DNA of 64,000 nucleotides from JALHVH01 sp963773685 (GCA_963773685.1 CAVZBY010000002.1:248001-312000), one strand, 5' to 3'; shown: positions 1-9,698, numbered from the stretch's first letter. The notes: a model not told the origin generated them from the letters alone. Numbers and translations are program-made.

Positions 1-345
1 TCGGACACATCGAGGAAAGGGAGGCCGTCCTGGAGGCCGTCCGGACGGTGGACGGGTCCCTCGGGCGGATCGTCGAGGCCGCCCGCCGGGAGAAGGCCGT
101 TCTCATCGTGACCGCGGACCATGGCACCGTCGAGCAATGGCTCTACCCGGACGGGACCGTGAGACACCGGGCACACGAAGAACCCGGTTCCGTTCATCCT
201 GGCCGACCTCTCAGGGAGCGCCGGGGGCCCGGCCGGACTGAGGACCGCAGGAGAATTGACCGACGTCGCCCCCACGATCCTGGAGCTCGCGGGGGTCGCC
301 GTCCCGCGGGAGATGACCGGCCGGAGCCTCATCGAACGCCGGGGC
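1..345 (+). CDS. gpmI: 2,3-bisphosphoglycerate-independent phosphoglycerate mutase, C-terminal fragment
   Basis: This is the last ~115 residues of iPGM, the glycolytic enzyme that interconverts 3- and 2-phosphoglycerate in the cytosol; the 5' part lies before the window. Reading starts in frame 3 as GHIEEREAVLEAV and includes the metal-binding TADHG motif. An extra base at about 162 moves the frame to frame 1, where HTKNPVPF and the terminal segment PTILELAGV..REMTGRSLI follow. These match the C-terminal half of the phosphatase domain (Asp-His pair, then His). No stop codon is seen before the next gpmI-like segment begins. The frameshift is probably a sequencing error. The gpmI identity is firm; the gene's end is not. 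Confidence 0.75.
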
Positions 346-1092
346 CCGCGCGGATCCCGCGCCGGAAGATCCTCCTCCTCATCCTGGACGGATGGGGGCA
401 CCGAGAAGATCCCCTCGGGCAACATGATCAACGAGGCGGCGACGCCGCGCTTCGACGGCCTTTGGGAGGAATTTCCCCATTCCGTCCTCGACTCGTTCGG
501 CGAGGCCGTCGGCATGCCGGCCGGGACCGTGGGCAATTCCGAAGCCGGGCATCTCCATCTCGGGGCCGGACGGCGCGTCCTCCTCGACCGGGTCAGGATC
601 GACAAGGCCGTCGCGGACGGATCGTTCTTCCGCAACGAGGCCTTCGTCCGGGCGATGGAACGGGCCCGGGATGCCGGGAAAGCCCTCCACCTCATGGGCA
701 TCGTGTCCCACTACAGCTCCCATGGCACGATCCGCCATCTCTTCGCCCTCCTGCGCATGGCCCGGGACCTCGGGCTGACGAAGGTTTACGTCCATTCCTT
801 CATCGGCCGGCGGGGGGAGAGGCCCGAGAGCGGGGCGATCTACGTGGAGAAGGTCGAGGAGACGTGCCGGGAGCTCGGGACGGGCGAGGTCGTGACGGTC
901 ATGGGGCGGTTCTGGTCCCTCGACAGGGAGGAGAACTGGGACCGCATCGAAAAGGCGTATCGGGCCTTGGTTGACGGCGTCGGCACACAAATCCCCCCCG
1001 CCCCCCCTTTGACAAAGGGGGGAGAGGGCCAAATCCCCCCTGAGCCCCCTAAGACGAAGGGGGGAGAGCCTTCGCAGGGCGGGAACGGCTGA
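346..1092 (+). pseudogene. gpmI: Truncated N-terminal half of a second gpmI-like sequence
   Basis: Directly after the first fragment comes the start of another iPGM: ILLLILDGWGHRED in frame 3, then, after a one-base shift near 410, NMINEAATPRFDGLW and GNSEAGHLHLGAGR in frame 1. These carry the N-terminal metal-binding Asp and the catalytic Ser of the family. The reading continues through the transferase domain to RIEKAYRALVDG and then runs into a C/G-rich repeat translated as PPAPPLTKGGEG, stopping at 1092. Only about 240 of the usual ~510 residues are present, and the C-terminal phosphatase half is missing. No convincing start codon separates it from the preceding fragment. It may be a tandem duplicate truncated by the repeat, or a misassembly. 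Confidence 0.6.
989..1067. repeat. C/G-rich palindromic dispersed repeat, copy 1
   Basis: Two successive units of the form AAATCCCCCC...AAGGGGGG, each able to fold on itself. The same element occurs inverted at about 49031-49151. Elements of this PPLTKGG type are scattered through many bacterial genomes. This copy supplies the 3' end and stop of the truncated gpmI segment. Confidence 0.7.
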
Positions 1093-1116
1093 TGGAACCT
1101 TTTGACCGATCGCCCG

Positions 1117-1122
1117 TAAAAT
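1117..1122 (+). promoter_or_regulatory. Possible -10 box close to the ABC operon start codon
   Basis: TAAAAT ends only 6 bases before the ATG at 1129, and no Shine-Dalgarno fits in between. If used, transcription would begin at or next to the ATG and give a leaderless mRNA. No good -35 is seen at the usual distance. Confidence 0.35.
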
Positions 1123-1128
1123 AGAAAG

Positions 1129-2040
1129 ATGAGCGTCGAAGTCAACGATATCCATTTCAGCTATGGGCCGATCGTCGCCCTCGCCGGCGTGAGCCTCAAG
1201 CTCGAGGGCGGGGCCGTGGGGCTCCTCGGGCCGAACGGGGCCGGCAAGAGCACCCTTCTCCGCATCCTCCTCGGGTTTCTGACGCCCTCGAAGGGGGAGG
1301 GGCGGGTCCTCGGCTACGATATCCGGACCGAGAGGGCGCTCATCCGCCGGAGCATCGGCTATATGCCCGAGGACGACTGCTTTATCGCGGGCATGGACGC
1401 CGTCGCCTTCACCTCCTACTTCGGCGAGCTCTCGGGCATGCCCCGGGAGGAGGCCATGAAGCGGGCGCACGAGGTCCTGTTCTACGTCGGGCTCGGCGAG
1501 GCGCGCTACCGGCTCCTCGACACCTACTCGGCGGGGATGAAACAGCGGCTGAAGCTGGCCCAGGCCCTCGTTCACGACCCGAAGCTCCTCTTCCTCGACG
1601 AGCCGACCTCGAACCTCGACCCGCACGGCCGCCAGGAGGTCCTCGAGCTCATCCGGGACATCTCTTCGGCCAAGGATATCCAGGTCCTCGTCTCCTCGCA
1701 TATCCTGGCCGATATCGAGACCCTGTGCGCCGACGTCGTCATCCTGAACAAGGGGCGCGTCGCCGCCCAGGGCAGCCTGGAGAACCTCCGGGCCATCGAT
1801 TACAGCCTCTTCGAGGTCCGCGTGAAGGGCGACGAGGACCTGTTCCGGAGCGAGGCCGCGGCCCGGGGATGCCGCGTCGACCGGACCGAGGACGGCATCC
1901 TCAAGATCTATCTGCCCGCCGACAAGGACCGCATGGAGATCTTCCGTTCGGCCGCGGCGGCCGGGGCCCAGGTCCGGCATTTCGTCAAGAGCCGGACGTC
2001 GCTCGAGGATCTCTTCGCCCGGACCGTGGGGGTGGATTGA
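1129..2040 (+). CDS. ABC transporter ATP-binding protein
   Basis: A 303-residue cytoplasmic ATPase that powers an ABC-2 type transporter. Walker A GPNGAGKST is at residues 34-42, the signature YSAGMKQRLK near 132, and Walker B LLFLDEP near 153, followed by a switch His in SSHIL. A ~90-residue C-terminal extension typical of exporter ATPases follows. Its stop overlaps the next ATG (TGATG at 2038-2042), so it is translationally coupled to the permease. It is the first of four genes alternating ATPase-permease-ATPase-permease. The substrate cannot be told from sequence. Confidence 0.93.
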   Translation: MSVEVNDIHFSYGPIVALAGVSLKLEGGAVGLLGPNGAGKSTLLRILLGFLTPSKGEGRVLGYDIRTERALIRRSIGYMPEDDCFIAGMDAVAFTSYFGELSGMPREEAMKRAHEVLFYVGLGEARYRLLDTYSAGMKQRLKLAQALVHDPKLLFLDEPTSNLDPHGRQEVLELIRDISSAKDIQVLVSSHILADIETLCADVVILNKGRVAAQGSLENLRAIDYSLFEVRVKGDEDLFRSEAAARGCRVDRTEDGILKIYLPADKDRMEIFRSAAAAGAQVRHFVKSRTSLEDLFARTVGVD

Positions 2041-2912
2041 TGGCGACCATCCGCGAGAAGGGATACAGCCACTGGGACGGGGCGCTCCGGGAGAGCCGCT
2101 TCCCCTGGTGGCCCATCACCCGGACCGGCATCCTGTTGACCTTCCGGAAGAAGCAATTCAAGTTCTTCTTCGTCTCGGCCTTCATCCCGGCCCTCGTCTT
2201 CCTGGCCGGGATCTATATCTCCGAACGGCTCGAGGACTTCAAGTTCATGTTCAAGGGGTCGGAGAAGTTCATCACCATCAATCCCGCTTATTTCAAGAGC
2301 TATTTCACGGGCGATTTCCTGCTGTTCTGGATGGTCATGATCCTCACCTTCGCCGGCGCGGGCCTCATCGCGGACGACCTGAAGCACAACGCCCTCCAGC
2401 TCTATTTCGCCCGGCCCCTCGGGAAGAAGGACTACCTGCTGGGCAAGGCCGCCGTCGTCTTCTTCTTCATCCTCCTCCTGACGCTCGTTCCCGGGGTCCT
2501 GTTCATTCTCTTCAAGCTCATCTTCTCCGGGAGCTTCCGGTTCGTGGCCGAGTATCCCTGGCTCCTGCTGTCGGTCATCGGATATTCCGCCCTGCTGACG
2601 CTCTTTTTCGCCGCGTACACCCTTCTCCTGTCGGCGGTCAGCAAGAACCGGAGATACGTGACCATCCTCATTTTCGGGGTCTACCTCTTCTCGGACATCC
2701 TCTACGGGATGTTGTTCGGGACCTTCCACAATCCGTACGCCGCCCTCTTCAGCCTCAAGGGGAACCTCCAGCAGGCCGGGGCGATCATTTTCGGCCAGAA
2801 GCCGCCGTTCGCCTATCCCGGCTACCTGTCGTTCCTCGTGCTGGCCGGGATCTTCGCCGCATCCGCCGCCGTTCTCTGGCGGAGACTGCGGAGCGTCGAG
2901 GAGGTCCGGTGA
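2040..2912 (+). CDS. ABC-2 type transporter permease
   Basis: A 290-residue integral membrane protein. After a hydrophilic N-terminus it shows about six hydrophobic segments (for example FVSAFIPALVFLAGIYI, then WMVMILTFAGAGLI, then AAVVFFFILLLTLVPGVLFI). The stretch ISERLEDF..SEKFITINPAYF is a likely external loop, and LKHNALQLYFARPLGKKDYL is the coupling-type segment common in ABC-2 permeases. The ATG at 2040 overlaps the upstream stop, and the stop overlaps the GTG of the second ATPase. It should form the channel with its neighbours. Confidence 0.88.
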   Translation: MATIREKGYSHWDGALRESRFPWWPITRTGILLTFRKKQFKFFFVSAFIPALVFLAGIYISERLEDFKFMFKGSEKFITINPAYFKSYFTGDFLLFWMVMILTFAGAGLIADDLKHNALQLYFARPLGKKDYLLGKAAVVFFFILLLTLVPGVLFILFKLIFSGSFRFVAEYPWLLLSVIGYSALLTLFFAAYTLLLSAVSKNRRYVTILIFGVYLFSDILYGMLFGTFHNPYAALFSLKGNLQQAGAIIFGQKPPFAYPGYLSFLVLAGIFAASAAVLWRRLRSVEEVR

Positions 2913-3835
2913 ACCCGACCATCGAAACCCGGAACCTCTCCAAGTGGTACGGGAACGTCCTCGGGCTGAGCGACGTGACCCTGACCATCGAGCCCGGGAT
3001 CACCGGACTGTTGGGCCCCAACGGAGCGGGCAAATCGACCTTCATGAAGCTGCTGACGGGCCAGCTCAAACCCAATATCGGGGAGGTCTCCGTCCTCGGG
3101 AGCCGTGTCCGGAACGCCTATCCGCTGTTCGCGAAGATCGGCTTCTGCCCGGAGGCGGATTCCTTCTACGAGGAGATCACGGGCTGGGAGTTCCTGACCG
3201 GGCTCCTGTCCTTCTACGGCTATTCGCGGGACGAGGCCCGGGCCCGGGCGGCCAAGGCCCTGGACATCGTCGAGCTCGCCGCGGACAAGGACCGGAGGAT
3301 CCGGGGCTACAGCCGGGGCATGCGCCAGCGCATCCGGTTCGCCCAGGCCATCGCCCACGACCCCGAGGTCATCATCCTCGACGAGCCGTTGAGCGGCCTC
3401 GACCCGCTGGGCAAGAGGAAGCTCATCCACCTCGTCAAGGAGTACCGGGACCAGGGACGGACCATTCTCGTCTCGAGCCACGTCCTGCCGGAGATCGAGG
3501 CCATGACGTCGCGGATCATCCTCATCCATCAGGGGAAGATCCTGGCCCAGGGCGACATCCATTACATCCGCGACCTCATCGAGACCCACCCGCACATCAT
3601 CTCGATCCGGTGCGCCGATCCGCGCGCCCTGGCCGCCCGGTTCGTGGGGGAACCCTACGTCCACAAGCTTCTCTTCGGGGAGGACGGGGAGGGGCTGATC
3701 GTCGAGACGCATAACCGGGACGCCTTCTTCGGACGGCTCAACGCGGTCATCGTGGAGGGGGGCGCCCGCGTCGAGGAGATCACCTCGCCCGACGACAACC
3801 TTCAGGCGGTGTTCGATTACCTGGTGGGGAAGTGA
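2909..3835 (+). CDS. ABC transporter ATP-binding protein (second)
   Basis: A 308-residue ATPase beginning at GTG 2909, which overlaps the permease stop. Walker A GPNGAGKST is at residues 36-44, signature YSRGMRQRIR near 134, Walker B VIILDEP near 153 and the His switch in SSHVL. The C-terminal ~90 residues form the regulatory extension also present in the first ATPase. Two different ATPases with two permeases suggest a heteromeric exporter, or two related exporters made together. Confidence 0.93.
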   Translation: MNPTIETRNLSKWYGNVLGLSDVTLTIEPGITGLLGPNGAGKSTFMKLLTGQLKPNIGEVSVLGSRVRNAYPLFAKIGFCPEADSFYEEITGWEFLTGLLSFYGYSRDEARARAAKALDIVELAADKDRRIRGYSRGMRQRIRFAQAIAHDPEVIILDEPLSGLDPLGKRKLIHLVKEYRDQGRTILVSSHVLPEIEAMTSRIILIHQGKILAQGDIHYIRDLIETHPHIISIRCADPRALAARFVGEPYVHKLLFGEDGEGLIVETHNRDAFFGRLNAVIVEGGARVEEITSPDDNLQAVFDYLVGK

Positions 3836-3836
3836 C

Positions 3837-4607
3837 ATGCTGAGAACGAGCCGCGAGGTCGCCGCGTTCTTCTTCTTTCTGGGGCGGAGGGCCCGAAAGC
3901 TCCGGGCGTTCGTCCTTCTCGGCCTGATCCCGATCGTCCTGGCGATCGTGGTCCGGATCGCCTTCGCCGGCCGCTCGGCGGACGTGATGTCCGTCTTCCA
4001 GGACATCCTCATGATCTACCACCTTCAGTTCCTGGCGGTCATCCTGACGCTGTTCTACGGGACCTCCGTCTGCTCGGAGGAGATCGAGGGGAAGACCCTG
4101 CCCTACCTCACGACCCGGCCGCTTTCCAAGAGCGGGATCATCATCGGGAAGTACGCCGCCTACACGGCCCTGTCGTCCCTCATCGTCGTGCTCAGCCTGG
4201 CCGCATCCTACCTCATCATGAACGGCTCCCGGCTCGGATCCCTCGGGGCCTGGACGGCCCTCCTGCGCTACGCCGGGGTGCTCCTGCTCGGCCTGATGGC
4301 CTACACGGCCCTGTTCACGTTCCTCGGGACGTTATTGAAGAAATCGATCCTGATCGGGCTGGCTTTCGGGTTCGGCTGGGAGACGGTCATCCAGTACTTC
4401 CCGGGATCGACCCAGCGCTTCTCGGTCGTCCACTACCTGAAGTCCCTGCTCCCTTACTATTCGCCGGGCAAGTACTCGATCCTGATGTTCCGGCTCGAGC
4501 CCACGGGGCCGCTCGCGGCGGTCCTCACCCTCTTCCTGATCACGGCCGTCTTCCTGGGACTGGCCTGCCTGGTCTTCAGCCTGAAGGAATATATGTTCGA
4601 GGATTAG
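3837..4607 (+). CDS. ABC-2 type transporter permease (second)
   Basis: A 256-residue protein with about six transmembrane helices. It carries the segment SEEIEGKTLPYLTTRPLSKS, which matches the ABC-2 permease pattern of a cytoplasmic region with an R-P-L/I motif before the second helix. It starts two bases after the ATPase stop and ends the operon. Its last four bases overlap the 3' end of the convergent lipoprotein gene. Confidence 0.87.
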   Translation: MLRTSREVAAFFFFLGRRARKLRAFVLLGLIPIVLAIVVRIAFAGRSADVMSVFQDILMIYHLQFLAVILTLFYGTSVCSEEIEGKTLPYLTTRPLSKSGIIIGKYAAYTALSSLIVVLSLAASYLIMNGSRLGSLGAWTALLRYAGVLLLGLMAYTALFTFLGTLLKKSILIGLAFGFGWETVIQYFPGSTQRFSVVHYLKSLLPYYSPGKYSILMFRLEPTGPLAAVLTLFLITAVFLGLACLVFSLKEYMFED

Positions 4608-5683
4608 CCCTCGGGTTCCTCCGCGGGCTCTTCGGCAGGCTCTTCCTTCGGTTCTTCCGCGGGCTCTTCGGTCGTGGCCCCGCCCTGGGGCTTCATCATG
4701 CCCTCGACCTTCTGGGCGGCGGACTTGGACAGCCTTTCGAGGATGGCTTCCGGCAGTCCGGCGCCGATCCTGACGAAATCGGCCCCCGAAGAGATCTCGA
4801 TCCGGTTCAGGAGCTCCCCGACGTCCGGGTTCTTGGCGGCGGCTCCGGCCCCGAGGGCCTTGAAGCCGGTCAGCATGTCGGCCAGCTGCTTGTTCTTGGC
4901 CTGATCGCCGCCCTGGGTCTTGATCTCGAAGAGATAGGTCTTGTCCTTGTAGTCGAAGAACAGGGTCATGGCCTTCATGCCCTCGAGCGTGCTCATCATC
5001 GGATTGGACTGGGCGAGCTTCTTGGTCGCCTCTTCGGGGATGACGAACGCGCTCCAGACCAGGGCGCTCTTGTTGGCGGTCTTGATGATCGCGGCCAGAG
5101 CCTCGTTCTTCAGGACGTTCTCGCCCTTCTTCCGGGAGACGTCGATGACCTGGCGGACAAGGCTGTCGGTCCCGACCAGGGCGGTCGACGCGTCGAGGAA
5201 CGCGGCGGAGGCGGGGGGCTTCCCGGGCTCGGCCTTGACCCCCGAATAAATGACGACGCCTTCATAGGTCTCTTCCTTGATCTCGTCGCCGTCCTTCTTC
5301 ATCTTGGCCAGGAGGAGGTCCTTGTCGTACTTCAAGGAAACGACGGCGACGCCTTCCTGCTTCGCGGCCATGCCTTCGGCCTGGCCCGCGAGGGCGAGGG
5401 CGATCCCGTAGATGTCCTTCTGCGGGTCGATCCCGGTCTCCTTGATGAATTCCTGGTATTTGGCCTGATTCTTGTCCTCTTTGATGGCCTTGTCCGCGAA
5501 CGGCATGTTGATGGCCCTGTTGAAATCGACGACGACGACGCCCTGGACGTTCTTGGGGAGCAGGTTGAGCAGGTCCGCGGTCACGGCCGAGCCGGCCCCG
5601 GGCCCTTCGGCCTTCTTGCCGCAGGCGACGAAGGAAAAGAGAGCGAGAGTAACGACGATCCCGAATACGGCGAGTCTTTTCAT
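4604..5683 (-). CDS. Putative lipoprotein of unknown function
   Basis: 359 residues. The N-terminus MKRLAVFGIVVTLALFSFVACGKK is a lipoprotein signal with the lipobox Cys at residue 21. The mature part begins with LLNLLPKNVQGVVVVDFNRA, resembling bacterial DUF3352-like lipoproteins with repeated alpha/beta units, but I do not recognise a defined family. The C-terminus is a low-complexity acidic tail of EEPAEEP repeats (about residues 335-359). It probably sits on the periplasmic side of a membrane. It is convergent with the ABC operon and has its own promoter (5716-5745). No function is assigned. Confidence 0.75.
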   Translation of the reverse strand: MKRLAVFGIVVTLALFSFVACGKKAEGPGAGSAVTADLLNLLPKNVQGVVVVDFNRAINMPFADKAIKEDKNQAKYQEFIKETGIDPQKDIYGIALALAGQAEGMAAKQEGVAVVSLKYDKDLLLAKMKKDGDEIKEETYEGVVIYSGVKAEPGKPPASAAFLDASTALVGTDSLVRQVIDVSRKKGENVLKNEALAAIIKTANKSALVWSAFVIPEEATKKLAQSNPMMSTLEGMKAMTLFFDYKDKTYLFEIKTQGGDQAKNKQLADMLTGFKALGAGAAAKNPDVGELLNRIEISSGADFVRIGAGLPEAILERLSKSAAQKVEGMMKPQGGATTEEPAEEPKEEPAEEPAEEPEG

Positions 5684-5715
5684 CGAGATATCCTCCTAAT
5701 CGAATCCTGGAAGAG

Positions 5716-5745
5716 ACTATATCAGAATCGGGAATGCCAATGCAA
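5716..5745 (-). promoter_or_regulatory. Sigma-70-type promoter for the lipoprotein gene
   Basis: On the minus strand TTGCAT (5745-5740) and TATAGT (5721-5716) are separated by 18 bases, about 30 bases upstream of the ATG at 5683. An AGGAGG-like ribosome site precedes the start. Confidence 0.55.
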
Positions 5746-5854
5746 GACGGGTTTTGCGGCGGATCCGGGTCCGGGGCCAGGAATCTTTTCATTTGATTTT
5801 TCACGGCGGTTCGCATTACCTTGGAGGTCCATGAAACAGGGAAAAGGAGTACGC

Positions 5855-7926
5855 ATGAGAAACGGACGCTTCGGTCGTATTCTTGGCCCGGCTATCGCTT
5901 TGACGATCTTCGTCCTCGTCCCGTCTCTACGGGCGGAGGCCCCCGTCACCCCGGAGGAGATCGTCCGGACGCTGGCCGGAGAGGTCTCGGGAGAGACCGC
6001 CCGCCGTTATCACGGACGCCATCTCGAAGTTCGACCGCATCCAGGCCGCGCCCGGCTATCATGACGCCGCCGTCTGGGTCAAGGGCGAGCTCGAGAGGAT
6101 GGGATACGGAAACGCCGTGCTCGAGGGCTGGCCGTCCGACGGGACGAAGCGGTATTCCACGTACCGGAGCGTCATCGGCTGGAAGGCCTCGAAGGGCGAG
6201 CTTTGGATGAGCTCTCCGGTCCGGGAGCGCCTGTGCTCGTATCGAGGAGCTTCCGTTGACCCTCGTCGGGCGCAGCCGTTCGGCCTCGGTTGAGGCGGAG
6301 CTAGTAGATGTAGGCACCGGCATCGGTAAGGCGGCCTATGAGGGGAAGGATGTCCGCGGGAAGATCGTTCTGGCCACCGGGGCGCCGGCGGAGGTCATGA
6401 GGCAGGCGGTCATGGTGCGCGGCGCCGCCGGGATCCTGACGTATTACCCCCCCGACACGCGTCCGGGCTACCCGAACCTGGTCCGCTACGCGTCCTTCTG
6501 GCCGCGCTGGGAGGACCGGGACAGGATCGGTTTCGGCTTCAACCTCAGCAAGAACCAGGGCGCCGCCCTCAAGCGGAGGCTCGAGGAAGGACAGAGGATC
6601 GTCCTCGAGGCCGATGTCGCGTCCGAGTTCTTCCCCAGCCGCCTCGAAGTCCTCTCGGTCGCGTTCCCCGGAAGCGCGGAGCCCGAAAAGGAGGTCATGC
6701 TCATCGCCCACCTCTGCCACCCCATGCCGTGCGCCAACGACAACGCCTCGGGGAGCGGCGGCCTGATGGAGATGGCCAGGGCCCTCAAGGTCCTTGTGGA
6801 CAAGGGCCTCCTGGCCGCTCCGAAGCGGACGATCCGCTTCGTCTGGGTCCCCGAGTTCAACGGCACCGTGCCCTATGTGCTGGCCCACACGGACGGCGTC
6901 CGGAATACGCTGGCCGTCATCAATTGCGACATGATCGGCGAGGACCTCCATTTGAACGGCGGGATCCTCAACATCTTCGGGACGCCCGATTCCGTCCCGA
7001 GCTTCCTCAACGACGTCGCCGCCCGTTTTGCCGGCCTCGTGGAGGAGCGCCGGCTGACGAGCCTGAACGGCTCGACCCACCCGTTCGTCTGGAGGCTCCG
7101 GCCGTACAGCGGCGGCAGCGATCATGTCGTCTTCAACGACGGCTCGCTGAAGGTGCCGGCGATCATGCTCAACAGGGACGATCTCTTCCACCACACGAGC
7201 CTGGACGACATGGACAAGGTTGACCCGACCGAGCTCCGGCGCACCTCCGTGGCCGCCCTCGCGACGGCCTATGCCATCGCTGCGGCGGGGGACCGGGAGG
7301 CCGAGGACACGGCCAGGCTCGTGGCCCGGAACGGGCTCGGGCGCTTGTCGGCCGATTATTATGACGCCCTGGCGGGCCTCTATGCGGCGGGCGAACCCGA
7401 GGCCTTGCACCGGGCTTATCGGCAGGTGCTCAACGTCGTTACCCTTGCGGCGCGCCGGGAGTCCAGGGCCATATCTTCGGCGGGCGTCCTGACGTCGGAC
7501 CGGTCGGTCAAGCAGGACATCGCCGCTCTCAAGGGCCGCATCGACGACCTCGCCCTTTCATTCCCGAAAGAGGCTGACGCCGTCTATAAGAAACTCTGCG
7601 GGCTTATGGGAGCCGCCCCCAAGCCCCTGGGCCTCTCCGAGGAGGAACGCGCTCTGGCGCGACTCGTGCCCGTCCGGCGGGCCGATTTCATCGGCCCCCT
7701 GGAGGCGGATTATCTGGAGGAAAAGCTTGGACTCAACATCTTCGACGAGGCCGGACTGAGGGGCAACGCCGCTTACGAAGCCCTGAATTTCGCCGACGGG
7801 AAAAGCAGCCTTTACGAGATCATGCTGGCCGTGTCCGCCGAGCTCGGCCCGGTGAGCGGCGCGGACGTCCGGGCGTACTTCACGATCCTGGAGCGGGCGG
7901 GGCTGGTGACCCTGAAGAAGATCTGA
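5855..7926 (+). CDS. M28-type metallopeptidase (exported), two frameshifts
   Basis: Reconstructed ~690-residue exported peptidase. I chose the ATG at 5855 because AAAAGGAG lies 5 bases upstream; an ATG at 5831 is in frame. A signal peptide (LGPAIALTIFVLVPSLRAEA) follows. Extra bases near 6005 and 6243 shift the frame 2 to 3 to 1. A protease-associated-like domain comes first (KIVLATGAPAEVMRQAVMVR). The M28 domain then shows HLCHP, CANDNASGSGG (metal Asp), PEFNG (catalytic Glu region), NCDMIG (Asp) and HHTSLDD (His). The last ~170 residues are a helical extension. The stop is two bases before the nitroreductase gene. It probably releases amino acids from peptides in the periplasm. Confidence 0.82.
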
Positions 7927-7928
7927 CC

Positions 7929-8480
7929 ATGGCGACGCCCCTCGACGCCCTCATCCTCTCCCGCCGGAGCATCCGCCGCTTCCGGCCCGACCCCGTGGAG
8001 CGGGAAAAGATCCTCGCCTGCGTCGAAGCGGCCAGGCTCGCTCCGTCGGCCGAGAACGCCCAGCCCACAAGGTTCCTGGTGGTCGACGACCCCGAGCTCA
8101 AGACGAGGCTGGCCGGAGAAGCCTTCTCCGGCATCTACAGGATGACAAAATTCGCGGGACAGGCGCCGGTCCTCGTCGTCGTCCTCGCCGTCCGCAACAA
8201 CCTGCTCCACCGTCTCGGCGGGAGCCTCCAGGGAACGCCGTTCTATCTCATCGACATCGGCATAGCGGGCGAGCACTTCGTCCTCAAGGCCGAAGAGCTG
8301 GGCCTCTCGACGTGCTGGGTCGGATGGTTCAACCCCCGCCGCGTGCGCAAGGTCCTTCGAATCCCGCGGAAGTACAAGATCGCCGTCCTTTTCCCGCTCG
8401 GGTACGCGGCGAGCCGGCCGCCGTCCGCGACGAAGCGGAAGGACCTCGAAGAGATCGTCGGATTCAACCGGACGCCTTGA
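7929..8480 (+). CDS. Nitroreductase family protein
   Basis: 183 residues, the usual length for FMN-dependent nitroreductases. The N-terminal SRRSIRRFRPDPVERE is the family's FMN-phosphate-binding motif, followed by APSAENAQPTRF. The mid-section IDIGIAGEHFVLKAEELGLSTCWVGWF matches the conserved core helix. It starts two bases after the M28 peptidase stop, so the two are probably co-transcribed. The electron acceptor is unknown. Confidence 0.88.
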   Translation: MATPLDALILSRRSIRRFRPDPVEREKILACVEAARLAPSAENAQPTRFLVVDDPELKTRLAGEAFSGIYRMTKFAGQAPVLVVVLAVRNNLLHRLGGSLQGTPFYLIDIGIAGEHFVLKAEELGLSTCWVGWFNPRRVRKVLRIPRKYKIAVLFPLGYAASRPPSATKRKDLEEIVGFNRTP

Positions 8481-8491
8481 GGAGATCGGAG

Positions 8492-9691
8492 ATGGCCGTG
8501 TTCCTTCTCATCGTCCTCGTCGTCTATGGCGGGGCCAATTTCTACATCCTGCGCCGCGGCGCGCAGGCGCTGGCCGGTCATCCGGCGGCGCGGGCCGTCC
8601 TCTTCGTCGTCGGCGGGCTCCTGGTCGTCGCCTATCCGCTCGGCCGCTTCTTGAGCGGGCCGTCGCGGGCGTGGATCTCCGCCGGGCTGATCCATCTGGG
8701 ATCCCTCTTCCTGGCGCTCATGGTGAACCTGTTCTTCGCGCTCCTGGCCATCGACATCCTCCGCCTGGCAAATCGGGCGGTCCGATATTTCCCCAAGGCC
8801 TGGACCGCGGACCCGCAGCGGACGGGGCTCGTCGCCTTCGCCGTCGTCCTGGGCGTTTCCGTGCTCGGGCTCGCCGGAGGCTATTTCAACGCCCTGCACC
8901 CCCGCCTCCGGACGCTCGAGGTCAGGCTCGAGAAGCCGGCCGGAGACGGCCGCGGGAAATTGAGCGTCGTTGCGGCGTCGGATATCCACCTGGGGACCAT
9001 CATGGGGAGCCGGCGGCTGGAAGCCATCGTCGCCAGGATCAATGCCCTCCGCCCGGACATCGTGCTCCTTCCCGGCGATATCGTCGACGAGAGCGTATCG
9101 GAGGCCGAGGAGGAGAAGATGATCTCCGCCCTGTCGGCCATCCGGGCGCCTCTGGGCGTTTTTTCGGTCACGGGGAACCACGAGTATTTCGGCGGGCTCG
9201 CCAGGAACCTGAGCTACCTCGTCCGGGGAGGCGTGCGCGTCCTCCAGGACGAAGCCGTCACGGTCGGCGGGGTGTTCGTCCTCGCCGGGCGAAAGGACCC
9301 CACGGCGGACCGGTTCGGCGACAAGCGAAAAGCGCTTTCGGAGGTCCTCGGAGGCGGGGGCATCGATCGGGCCCTCCCCGTCATCCTGCTCGACCACCAG
9401 CCGGTCCGGCTGAGCGAGGCCGAGAACGCCGGGGTGGACCTCCAGCTGTCCGGTCACACCCACGCCGGTCAGCTTTTTCCCATCAACATCATCAATAAAT
9501 TGTCGTATGAGCAGTATTGGGGATATCTGCGCAAGGGCGCGACCCAATATTATGTCTCGTGCGGGGTCGGCACCTGGGGCCCGCCCGTGCGCACCGGGAG
9601 CGTCCCGGAGATCGTCCGCATCGAGGTCTCCTTCGGCTCGCCGGCCGGCCCGCGGCCGGTTTCCCAAGGCGATGGATCCGTTGTAGAATAA
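8492..9691 (+). CDS. Membrane-anchored metallophosphoesterase
   Basis: 399 residues starting at ATG 8492, after GGAGATCGG. Four N-terminal hydrophobic segments occupy about residues 1-140. A calcineurin-like catalytic domain follows with SDIHLG near 163, PGDIVDE near 194, GNHEY near 227 and GHTHAGQLFP near 321; these are the five metal-binding blocks. Bacterial relatives (YkuE/YaeI-like) are membrane-linked phosphodiesterases, some acting on lipid substrates. It lies 11 bases after the nitroreductase, likely in the same transcript. Confidence 0.9.
   Translation: MAVFLLIVLVVYGGANFYILRRGAQALAGHPAARAVLFVVGGLLVVAYPLGRFLSGPSRAWISAGLIHLGSLFLALMVNLFFALLAIDILRLANRAVRYFPKAWTADPQRTGLVAFAVVLGVSVLGLAGGYFNALHPRLRTLEVRLEKPAGDGRGKLSVVAASDIHLGTIMGSRRLEAIVARINALRPDIVLLPGDIVDESVSEAEEEKMISALSAIRAPLGVFSVTGNHEYFGGLARNLSYLVRGGVRVLQDEAVTVGGVFVLAGRKDPTADRFGDKRKALSEVLGGGGIDRALPVILLDHQPVRLSEAENAGVDLQLSGHTHAGQLFPINIINKLSYEQYWGYLRKGATQYYVSCGVGTWGPPVRTGSVPEIVRIEVSFGSPAGPRPVSQGDGSVVE
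9684..9689 (+). promoter_or_regulatory. TAGAAT -10-like box near the carrier gene start
   Basis: TAGAAT lies 9 bases before the ATG at 9699 and 24 before the ATG at 9714. It resembles the -10 boxes placed close to start codons at 1117 and 59153. No strong -35 is visible. Confidence 0.3.
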
Positions 9692-9698
9692 CCCAGGC

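Noticed and set aside
379..1980. Long open frame on the minus strand across gpmI and the ABC ATPase
   Set aside because: It is the reverse shadow of well-conserved plus-strand genes; high GC keeps several frames open and the translation is Pro/Arg/Gly/Asp-rich with no motif.
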